Below are positions 18,077-25,641 of a stretch of DNA of 64,000 nucleotides, in pieces; the first letter of the stretch is position 1, and the number at the start of each line of letters is the position of its first letter. A program made the position numbers and the translations under genes. The DNA comes from Negadavirga shengliensis. GTDB lineage: Bacteria > Bacteroidota > Bacteroidia > Cytophagales > Cyclobacteriaceae. The stretch spans positions 35,106-99,105 of the forward strand of contig NZ_JBHSJJ010000021.1 in assembly GCF_042652345.1 (NCBI RefSeq), written 5' to 3'. The notes under the pieces are model-generated. The model was given only the letters and a program-made list of their open reading frames with translations, searched no databases and had not been told where the DNA came from.

Positions 18077-19810
18077 CTATTCCCATCCGGGATTTTGTTC
18101 CAGATTGGGATTGAGGACAATTTCATCGAAGGGTATAGGATAGAAATATTGATGGTCTTCAAATCTTCTCACAAAATTATCCATGGCGATGATTTTGCCG
18201 TTGGACTGGCCGGTCAGCTTGTGTTGATTTCCGTCAATGATGAAATAATAAACACCTTCCGCAGGATTCTGTGGGGTTTGGGTGACAAACGCCACGTCCG
18301 GGTTGCCATCGCTATTCAGGTCATAAGCCGTATCCATTTCCGGTACATACATGCCGTCATGGGGCATTTCAAGCAACTCTCCTTTTCTCCACCGGACGAG
18401 GTCGTCAAAACGAAAGCCCTCAAGGCATAATTCAATGCCGCGTTCCCGTCTGACTTCCAATAAGAGCGGGTCACTGATCTCCGGAAAATAAGTTCCCATC
18501 AAATAGTTATCGGCAGAAGACGGCATTCCGGTGTCGGTTAACCCGGCCCTTTCCCTGAGCTTGCCTATCGTGAGTTCCCAAGCGGCCTGGGTAAGCGTGC
18601 CCAATTCAGCCCGGGCTTCTGCATAGTTCAGCAAAACCTCCGCATACCTCATAATGGGGAGGGAATTGTTGTTTTCTGCCACGCCGTCCGTGCGTCTTGA
18701 GTCCAACGTGAATTTCAGGGGGTGATAACCGGTATAAGTATAGGTGAAACTGGGCGGCGTGGGCACACCTTCTCTTTCATAGCCCCTCATTCTGATCACC
18801 TGTTGCAGCCTCAGGTCCCTGTCTTCCACTTCTTCCCAGAATGGCATTTCGTCATATCCACCCCGATCGGTAAACCTCGATCCATCCCTCATCAAAAAAG
18901 TGTTGATGAAGGATTTGATAAAGCTGTACCTGCCTCCATAGGTGGCGCTGGTCCAGTACCAATTGGCGTCATTGAACACCCTCAGGTCAAGGCTGTTTAC
19001 TGCAGCCAACATTATTTCAGTGGTATTGGGGGTTTCGTGGATGAACAGGTTGCGATAGCTCAGCTCCAAGGGCCCCTGCATATTAAGTTGGTATTGCCCG
19101 TTTTCTATCACTTCCTGTGCTGCTTCAGCGGCTTGTTCCAGCCAGAAATCGGCTGTTTCCTGCAAGCCCAGTTCAGGATGGTACTTTCGAAGGGTTCCCT
19201 CAAACAGACATACCCTTGACTTGAACCCCAAAGCCACCCATTTGTTCACAAAAGAAGCGGTGTTGTCCTTATTGGGCCGGATATGTGTGCCAGCAAAATC
19301 GAGGTCGGCCAAAACCTGCTCCATTACCATTGACCTCGGATCTCTTGGTTTATAAAGGTCTTCATCCGCCACATCCAGTACCGTATCGTACCAGGGTACA
19401 TCCCCAAATTGTTTGACTTTGTCATAGTAAAACCATGCCCTGAAAAACCTCGCCATACCTTCATAATGGTTCAATTCCTCTTCAGGAATTTCTGCCTTCC
19501 TGAAATGTTCCAGAAAGTAATTGATGTTGCGAAGTGCGCCCCATCCCCATCCGGTCGCCTGGGCCGCGTTAAAGGTGCCTGTTAGGTACTGACTGGGGCT
19601 TCTTCCCACTAAGTAATCACTTAAGGCGTCCCCTCTTACGATGGTGTTGCCGGTGGGCAGGTTGTTGTAAAACGAATTCACATACAATTGTAGATCGTCA
19701 GCGGTATTGAAAGCCGTTGCCGGTGACAGTCTATCCGGCGGATACAACTCAAAGGCATCCTGACAGCTTATGCATGTCATGATGGTCAGTAAAGTTAAAA
19801 GCCTTTTCAT
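18077..19810 (-). CDS. SusD/RagB-family outer-membrane substrate-binding lipoprotein
   Basis: 577 residues. The lipobox MTCISC near residue 16 marks a lipoprotein. SusD hallmarks: an N-terminal LYPPDRLSPATAFNTADDL segment, the TPR-like helices around NINYFLEHFRKAEIP and ARFFRAWFYYDKVKQFGDVPW, and the C-terminal RYAEVLLNYAEARAELG with RRERGIELCLEGFRFDDLVRW. It caps the SusC channel and binds the extracellular ligand. It lies 50 bp after SusC in the same transcript. The SusD type gives no substrate by itself; neighbours suggest a polyol- or phosphodiester-containing molecule. Confidence 0.93.
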   Translation of the reverse strand: MKRLLTLLTIMTCISCQDAFELYPPDRLSPATAFNTADDLQLYVNSFYNNLPTGNTIVRGDALSDYLVGRSPSQYLTGTFNAAQATGWGWGALRNINYFLEHFRKAEIPEEELNHYEGMARFFRAWFYYDKVKQFGDVPWYDTVLDVADEDLYKPRDPRSMVMEQVLADLDFAGTHIRPNKDNTASFVNKWVALGFKSRVCLFEGTLRKYHPELGLQETADFWLEQAAEAAQEVIENGQYQLNMQGPLELSYRNLFIHETPNTTEIMLAAVNSLDLRVFNDANWYWTSATYGGRYSFIKSFINTFLMRDGSRFTDRGGYDEMPFWEEVEDRDLRLQQVIRMRGYEREGVPTPPSFTYTYTGYHPLKFTLDSRRTDGVAENNNSLPIMRYAEVLLNYAEARAELGTLTQAAWELTIGKLRERAGLTDTGMPSSADNYLMGTYFPEISDPLLLEVRRERGIELCLEGFRFDDLVRWRKGELLEMPHDGMYVPEMDTAYDLNSDGNPDVAFVTQTPQNPAEGVYYFIIDGNQHKLTGQSNGKIIAMDNFVRRFEDHQYFYPIPFDEIVLNPNLEQNPGWE

Positions 19811-19860
19811 TTGATAAATATTTTATGGTTGATTCATTTTATAAATTGTCTCTCTCTGGG

Positions 19861-22800
19861 TTAGAAAGTAATGTTCAGCCCCAACGTGAAGGTTTTGAGC
19901 ATGGGATAAGCCATGCCTTGGCCACGGTTTGATGCCAGTTCCGGGTCAGAGCGCTCTATGTTTTCCGGGTCCAGATTTCTTGTATATTTAAACATGGGGG
20001 ACCATACCCACAGGTTTTGGCCGGTGAAATAGACTTTCACATCTGATATCTTCAATTTTGAAATCAGGGGTTTAGGCACATTATAGCCAAATGTCAGGTT
20101 CTTCAGCCGGATATAGGCAGCATTTTGCAAATACCGGGTCTGGTTAAAGGTAAGCTGTGCTCTCGAGTTCAAAGCCGTGTATCCTCTTAGCCTGGGATAA
20201 TAGGCATCAGGGTTTTCTTCAGACCACATGTTGTCCACGACATCGTGGGGGTGCCAGCTGTAAGGCCGATTATAAGGCCCCCAGAAGAGGGCATTGTCTG
20301 CCGTGGGCATCCAGTCCCTGCTCCCGACACCCTGAAAGAAAACACCCAGATAAAAATTGTTCCAATCCGCATTGGCATTGAATCCAAACTGGTGCCTCAG
20401 GGAAGAATTTCCGATGATGGTCCGGTCTCCGGGATCATCCAAGGTGCTGTTGCCATAGTCAATTACGCCGTCTCCATTCAGGTCGGCAAATTTGATGTCA
20501 CCGGGCAGGATGGTATTGGAGGCAGATACGCGTATCCAGCTTTGATCGGCATGATTGGCGATATCTTCCTCATTTAAGAAGAACCCTTCCGTGACGAAAC
20601 CCCAAATCTCACCCACTTCCATCCCTTCATAATAGGTGTCAATCAATCCGAGCGGGTTATTGAAGCGGGTAATATGGGACCTGCTGTCGGACAGGATAAA
20701 CCTCAGATCATACCGAAAAGGCTTCAGGCCGCCCGTCTGGTCTCTCCATGTCAAAGTGAATTCCCAGCCTTTGGTGCTGAGGTCAGCGTAATTTCCCCTG
20801 GGTACTGAGGCCCCGAAGGCACCCGGCAAGGGCAGTCCCACTGTAAACATATCCACGGTATTCCTCACATACCAATCAAATTCCGAGGTAAGTTTGTTAT
20901 CAAAAAAGGCAACATCCGCCCCCACATTGAAGGTTGTCGCTTTTTCCCAGGTCAGGCCATCGGGAATCACATTGGGCTGTTGGGTAAAATTAGGCCTGAT
21001 TCCACCCAGCACCCGTCCAGACCGGCTCACACCCATGGTTTCTAAAAACTGGTAAGGTGAAATATTCCCATTCCCCAAACTTCCATAAGAGGCCCTTAGC
21101 TTAAAGTCGCTCACCGTTCCCTGCACCCCTTCCCAGAAAGGCTCCTGGGAAAGTCTCCACCCGGCGGATGCGGAAGGAAAAAAACCAAACTGTTGTCCCT
21201 GTGGAAATTTGGAGCTGCCATCATATCGGCCGTTGATTTCCAGGAGGTACTTGCTGTCATAATTATAGTTCATCCTAAAAAAGCCGCCCATGGTGAGCCA
21301 TTCATTTCCCCCACCTCTTAATTGGAAATTCATCCCATCGATGAGTGAGAAGTCAGGCAAAGCAGGATTGATCAGCCCATCGCGCTCCATAAACCTGCGG
21401 GAAAGCAATGAGCGCTCATAGTTATACCCCAAAAGCCCTGTGAAATGATGTTTGTCAATGTCCCCCGTATATTCCCCGTATACGTTCAATGCGGTATAAC
21501 TGCTTTCATCTCTCAGCTCATTCATCCTGCTTTCTCCCCGTTGTGAAAACTCCCCGGGGCGGGCGCTGAATGGCACCGGGGTATACAATTTGGTTTCCGT
21601 ATCGAGGATATTGTCAAAAGTAAAATCCGCATTTACCTTCAGGCGCCCGTCTAAGAAGTTGGTAAAAACCCTGGATGTATTCCTGGTCTGCCTTCTTCTT
21701 TCGTCCATGTGGTTGTTGCCTGATATGAAGCTTCCGAACACGATGGATGCGTTCTGGGTCAATGTTCCATCTGGGTTGCGCAGCATCGCGATGGGAAAAG
21801 CTTCGTCCGAAATCCTTCTCCATACCGGCGTGTCACTGGGGTGGTTTAGGATGGGGAAAAAATAATCCATCTGGGAGATCATGGTTTCGTTTTCCACCCT
21901 CAGCCAGTCAAGAGGTTGTATGGACCCTCTTGCCCGGATATTGTACATATCATAGCCGTCCGGATTGTGTCTGAAAATCCCGCCCTGATTCATGTAACGG
22001 CCGGAAATATAATAAGATGATTTGTCCCCGCTGCCCGAGACGCTGACCTGTTGTTCCATCGAGGGGGTGTTGTCTGCATAAAGTTCCCTCAGCCAATCCG
22101 TATTTCCGTAATACACATAATTTCCATTGGAGGGGTTGATGTCTGTGGATGGCACGTTTCCGGACTCATGTCTCCTTCTCAATTCTTCCAAATAATCCTG
22201 GGAAAAGGGAAAAACACTGTTTACGTTTTGGGGAAAGGCATTGTAGTCATTCCATGAGCTGAATGACTCATTAAAAACCTTGGCCCAGGGATAACCTTCC
22301 GTGACCAATTTGGGATAAACGGTATGCCTGTTGAGGGAATACGCGGAGGTATAGTTCACCACCGTCCGCTCTTGCTGCGGCCTTTTTGTGGTGATCAGCA
22401 CCACGCCGAAACTCCCTCTGGCGCCATAAATAGCCGCTGAGGAGGCATCTTTCAGTACAGACACGCTTTCAATGTCATTGGGATTAAGTAGATCCGGGTC
22501 ACCGGGGACGCCGTCTATCAATACCAAAGCCTGTCCTCCCGCTCCAATAGAAGTGGTTCCCCTCACGTTATAAGAGGAACCACGCGTAGGTTTTCCGTCT
22601 GTCATGCGTATATTAAGATTCGGGATGGTACCCTGCAGGCCTCTGGTCACATTCGGCATCGGCCTGTCTTCAAAGACTTCACTGCCTACCTGGGAAACTG
22701 CCCCCGTCAGGTTGACCTTTTTTTGTGTGCCGTAACCGACCACAATCACTTCGTCCAGTGATGAGGCATCTTCTTGAAGGAATACTTCAATAACCGCCCT

Positions 22801-23196
22801 TTCACCTATGGAAACACGCTGGGTTTGAAAACCCAGGTAAGAAACTACGAGGGTGGTGGCGTTCTCGGGTACCGTTAGAGAGAATTGCCCGTCCATGTCC
22901 GTAACCGTGCCTATCGATGTGCCTTCTACCAGCACAGAGGCGCCCGGAAGTGCATCATTGGCTCCTTCAATGTACACGGCGCCGCGTATTTCCCTTTCCC
23001 TATCCTGGCTTCCACTATAGCGGTCAAATTCTTCATGATGGAGAAAACCTCTTTCTTTTGAAAAACGGGGCTCACTTATCCGGTCCGTTCCGGCAGCGGA
23101 AACTTCCATCCATAGCGGCACACCATGCAGCAGTAAGCAAATCAAAGCCACCTGTGGGACGCGGCTCCTTCCTTTACAGTGTAATGATTTTTTCAT
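19861..23196 (-). CDS. SusC/RagA-family TonB-linked outer-membrane transporter
   Basis: 1111 residues. After a signal region there is an unusually long linker (to about residue 68), then a carboxypeptidase-D-like domain (IRGAVYIEGANDALPGASV..., GTSIGTVTDMDGQFSL), the SLDEVIVVGYGTQKK TonB-box/plug junction, a plug with LIDGVPGD, PNDIESVSVLKDASSAAIYG and GVVLITTK, then a 22-strand-type barrel ending in an aromatic TFTLGLNITF. It imports the ligand presented by SusD, powered by TonB-ExbBD. It is first in the minus-strand cluster, divergent from the DeoR gene, with a 447-bp shared control region. Confidence 0.94.
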   Translation of the reverse strand: MKKSLHCKGRSRVPQVALICLLLHGVPLWMEVSAAGTDRISEPRFSKERGFLHHEEFDRYSGSQDREREIRGAVYIEGANDALPGASVLVEGTSIGTVTDMDGQFSLTVPENATTLVVSYLGFQTQRVSIGERAVIEVFLQEDASSLDEVIVVGYGTQKKVNLTGAVSQVGSEVFEDRPMPNVTRGLQGTIPNLNIRMTDGKPTRGSSYNVRGTTSIGAGGQALVLIDGVPGDPDLLNPNDIESVSVLKDASSAAIYGARGSFGVVLITTKRPQQERTVVNYTSAYSLNRHTVYPKLVTEGYPWAKVFNESFSSWNDYNAFPQNVNSVFPFSQDYLEELRRRHESGNVPSTDINPSNGNYVYYGNTDWLRELYADNTPSMEQQVSVSGSGDKSSYYISGRYMNQGGIFRHNPDGYDMYNIRARGSIQPLDWLRVENETMISQMDYFFPILNHPSDTPVWRRISDEAFPIAMLRNPDGTLTQNASIVFGSFISGNNHMDERRRQTRNTSRVFTNFLDGRLKVNADFTFDNILDTETKLYTPVPFSARPGEFSQRGESRMNELRDESSYTALNVYGEYTGDIDKHHFTGLLGYNYERSLLSRRFMERDGLINPALPDFSLIDGMNFQLRGGGNEWLTMGGFFRMNYNYDSKYLLEINGRYDGSSKFPQGQQFGFFPSASAGWRLSQEPFWEGVQGTVSDFKLRASYGSLGNGNISPYQFLETMGVSRSGRVLGGIRPNFTQQPNVIPDGLTWEKATTFNVGADVAFFDNKLTSEFDWYVRNTVDMFTVGLPLPGAFGASVPRGNYADLSTKGWEFTLTWRDQTGGLKPFRYDLRFILSDSRSHITRFNNPLGLIDTYYEGMEVGEIWGFVTEGFFLNEEDIANHADQSWIRVSASNTILPGDIKFADLNGDGVIDYGNSTLDDPGDRTIIGNSSLRHQFGFNANADWNNFYLGVFFQGVGSRDWMPTADNALFWGPYNRPYSWHPHDVVDNMWSEENPDAYYPRLRGYTALNSRAQLTFNQTRYLQNAAYIRLKNLTFGYNVPKPLISKLKISDVKVYFTGQNLWVWSPMFKYTRNLDPENIERSDPELASNRGQGMAYPMLKTFTLGLNITF

Positions 23197-23525
23197 GATC
23201 CACTTTTTTTAAGTTGTTTTTTGGTAAATAAGAACGGTATCGATAACAAAAGTAAACTTAATGAAAGTTTATGAAATAAAATAAAATGCAAAAAATAATT
23301 AATCAATAAGTAATCTGTTTCTGATATAAAAAATGAAAATTTAACAAGTATTTAATATAAAATTAATAATAAATTGAATTTATCAATCGAAAATTAGCCG
23401 ATAAAATGTTGATATATTAAAACAAATATAATTTTACTAATAGACCTTTGGAAAATCATTATGTCTATAAATGTCTTAATATCAGGGGATTTTAGGGGTG
23501 AAAGTTTGAATAAAGCACCATTATG

Positions 23526-23542
23526 TTTCAAATGTTTTGAAA
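23526..23542. promoter_or_regulatory. Candidate operator 1 (inverted repeat)
   Basis: Perfect 7-3-7 inverted repeat with a TTTCAAA half-site, 102 bases upstream of the DeoR start. Binding by the DeoR protein is inferred. Confidence 0.4.
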
Positions 23543-23595
23543 TATATTGAAACTTGAACTCACGGATTAAAATTACTAATTTTAGCTTGTATTCC

Positions 23596-23610
23596 GTTTC
23601 AAAGTGAAAC
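23596..23610. promoter_or_regulatory. Candidate operator 2 (inverted repeat)
   Basis: Perfect 6-3-6 inverted repeat with a GTTTCA half-site, 34 bases upstream of the DeoR start; it shares the TTTCA/TGAAA core with 23526-23542. Its position fits autoregulation. Confidence 0.4.
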
Positions 23611-23643
23611 AGGGAACAGGTCCACAATTTAACAGCTATCAAA

Positions 23644-24408
23644 TTGGGAATATCAGAAAGACATCAGTCCATACTAAAAAAGCTCAAAGAAGAGGGAAAG
23701 GTCAACATACAGGAGCTCAGTGACGAAATGCAAGTGTCAAGTGTCACGATCAGAAAAGACCTGAAATTTCTGGAGGAAATGAACCTTCTTTACAGGACCA
23801 GGGGAGGGGGATCCCTCACAAATCCCTACATCATGGAGAGATCCATCCATGAAAAGGCCCTCATCAACGCCGATGAAAAGCAAAAAATCGCGAAAAAAGC
23901 GTTGACGTTTGTCCATAACCATGATTCCATCATCATCGGGTCGGGGACAACAGCTTTTGAATTGGCCAGACAGCTTAGCCCTTCTCATCACGTTACGGTC
24001 ATTACTCCCGCGGCCAAAGTGACCCTGGAGCTGAGCAATAAGCCCAACATAGAGGTCTTCCAGTTGGGTGGGCTGATAAGATCCAAATCATCATCGGTAA
24101 TCGGAACAGTAGCCGAACATACACTGGAAGGAATATCCTGTGAATTGCTTTTTATGGGTGTGGACGGGATCGATATGGAATTTGGCTTTTCCACCACGAA
24201 TATAAATGAAGCAAGTCTCGGGCTGAAAATGATAGAATCTGCCCAAACGGTATTTGTACTTGCTGACAGCACCAAATTCAATAAAAGGGGATTGGGGAAA
24301 ATATGCAACCTGGAACAGGTTCAGTATTTGATCACCGACGACAAAGTTTCCCCGAAAGATATAAAATTTCTGGAAGAGCGGGGAGTTCAGGTTATCGTCG
24401 CGAAATGA
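23644..24408 (+). CDS. DeoR-family transcriptional regulator
   Basis: 254 residues from a TTG start (23644). The next Met is inside the helix-turn-helix, and the residues from the TTG (GISERHQSILKKLKEEG) match the usual DeoR N-terminus, so TTG is chosen. The HTH is VNIQELSDEMQVSSVTIRKD, followed by LEEMNLLYRTRGG. The effector domain is the DeoR sensor fold related to sugar-phosphate isomerases, with IGSGTTAFELARQL, LFMGVDGID and VLADSTKFNKRG. Such regulators usually respond to a phosphorylated sugar or polyol and repress catabolic operons. Divergent from SusC, it is the likely regulator of the 10911-23196 cluster. Confidence 0.9.
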   Translation: MGISERHQSILKKLKEEGKVNIQELSDEMQVSSVTIRKDLKFLEEMNLLYRTRGGGSLTNPYIMERSIHEKALINADEKQKIAKKALTFVHNHDSIIIGSGTTAFELARQLSPSHHVTVITPAAKVTLELSNKPNIEVFQLGGLIRSKSSSVIGTVAEHTLEGISCELLFMGVDGIDMEFGFSTTNINEASLGLKMIESAQTVFVLADSTKFNKRGLGKICNLEQVQYLITDDKVSPKDIKFLEERGVQVIVAK

Positions 24409-24436
24409 TATTTGATGGAAAAAATCCAATCAAAAC

Positions 24437-24853
24437 ATGAAAAAAACAGCAAAGCAAGTTGGCCTGACAAAAGATGTGGGATGGCAGTTTGGACTTCGGA
24501 AAACATTTCCTTATCCCCAGGAATGGCTGTGGGACTTTATGTTTTCAGATAAAGGTCTGGCAATATGGCTGGGCAGGCTCGAAGGGAAATTAGAAGTTAA
24601 AAAGAAGTATCGGACAAAAGAAGGGATAGAAGGCCTGGTGAGGGTATTCACACCGTATTCCCACATCAGGATGACCTGGAAAGAGAAAAATTGGGACAAT
24701 ACATCAACGGTTCAGGTCAGGGTGATGGGCAACCAGGAAAAAGCAACCGTTAGTTTTCATCAGGAAAAGCTTGTAGACAATGGGCAAAGGGAAGAGATGA
24801 AAACATATTGGAACAAAAAAATGAAAGGAATTGAGAAAGAATTGACAAAATAA
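24437..24853 (+). CDS. SRPBCC/AHSA1-like domain protein
   Basis: 138 residues. The pattern fits the SRPBCC (START-like) ligand-binding fold: an N-terminal strand (LRKTFPYPQEWLWDFMFS), the IWLGRLEGKLEV segment, RVFTPYSHIRMTWKEKNW, then a strand pair and a long C-terminal helix (QREEMKTYWNKKMKGIEKEL). The ligand is unknown. It starts 28 bp after the DeoR gene on the same strand and may be co-transcribed. Directly after its stop, in another frame, begins a truncated DUF4180 remnant, so a deletion junction probably lies at this gene's 3' end. Confidence 0.7.
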   Translation: MKKTAKQVGLTKDVGWQFGLRKTFPYPQEWLWDFMFSDKGLAIWLGRLEGKLEVKKKYRTKEGIEGLVRVFTPYSHIRMTWKEKNWDNTSTVQVRVMGNQEKATVSFHQEKLVDNGQREEMKTYWNKKMKGIEKELTK

Positions 24854-24855
24854 TC

Positions 24856-25092
24856 ATTCAAAAGGAAAATATTATAGAGGATTTTTTTAACTTGAAGAGC
24901 GGAATCGCAGGTGAAATCCTTCAAAAGTTCTCAAATTACCGGGTGCGGTTAGCTATCGCAGGAGAATTCAGCCAGTATAAGGGGAAAGGCATGGAAGATT
25001 TCATTCTTGAAAGCAACAAAACAGGACATATCAGTTTTGTGAACTCGATCTCAGAAGCATTGATAAAATTTTCACCAATGGACAAAAACTAA
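24856..25092 (+). pseudogene. 5'-truncated DUF4180-family gene
   Basis: From 24856 the frame reads ENIIEDFFNLKSGIAGEIL, followed by QKFSNYRVRLAIAGEFS and FILESNKTGHISFV. This is the conserved core and C-terminus of DUF4180 (typically about 115 residues; consensus FFdLkTglAGEiLQKf recalled from memory). The first ~45 residues are absent: upstream the frame runs into the SRPBCC gene without a start, and only a TTG at 24892, inside the conserved motif, could initiate. I read it as a remnant left by a deletion. The adjoining 25093-25384 has no recognised gene; a 67-codon frame (25093-25296) starts at once after the stop but matches nothing I know. Confidence 0.7.
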
Positions 25093-25384
25093 ATGTGTAG
25101 TCAACGATTGAGAGCGAAACTGCCCACTGGGCCTTTGAACAGGGAATACTACCATAGGCGTTTAACCGAGTGGGTTTGTAACAATGCTGATGAGGTATTG
25201 ACGCTTATTGAGGATGATGACGACCAAGCACCTGCAAAAAATGAGAAGGACATTTTTATTGACAATTACTTCCTTACTTTCATTCATATACATTAGCCGG
25301 GTTCCTCAGGCCTCCTGATATTTTTCCACCCATTCTCCGCACTTTCAATTTCCTCCCTTTCTTTTTGTTTTTTTTCATTTTATT

Positions 25385-25531
25385 GATCCAGATGAAGTCG
25401 CCAAAACCAGGTTGATCGAAACCGACGATAAACTTGTGGACATCGCCGGGGATCTGGGGTATAGACACGCCACTCATTTTTCCGCGGCTTTCAAGAAGTA
25501 CCACGGCAAATTGCCCAAAGATTTCCGCTGA
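25385..25531 (+). pseudogene. C-terminal remnant of an AraC-family regulator
   Basis: The frame reads KTRLIETDDKLVDIAGDLGY, then RHATHFSAAFKKYHGKLPKD and a stop after Phe-Arg. This is the second helix-turn-helix of AraC regulators with the usual GY...HF..AFKK..G..P..FR ending. Upstream in frame is low-complexity Phe-rich sequence with no first HTH and no start, so only the tail of the gene is left. Regulators of this type often sit beside TonB receptors in Bacteroidota, and a receptor gene lies convergent 110 bp downstream; it may once have controlled it. Confidence 0.75.
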
Positions 25532-25641
25532 TGGGGCAGTTTTTTTGGATGGTAAACGGGCTTTTCTTTCTCCGAAGCCGGCATATCATCGCCCCACGGG
25601 GCCTTTTTCCAAAAACCGGGCCTCCGGTATCTTTTCCGCAT

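Larger units (their letters stand above)
23197..23643. promoter_or_regulatory. Divergent control region between SusC and DeoR regulator
   Basis: 447 very AT-rich bases. Near SusC there is a palindromic TATCGATA at 23238-23245 in the near-symmetric context GGTATCGATAAC, 42 bp from the start codon. Next to the regulator are two perfect inverted repeats sharing a TTTCA/TGAAA core: TTTCAAA-TGT-TTTGAAA (23526-23542) and GTTTCA-AAG-TGAAAC (23596-23610). These are good operator candidates for the DeoR-family protein. The 16-mer at 23271-23286 recurs in the permease leader. Confidence 0.55.
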
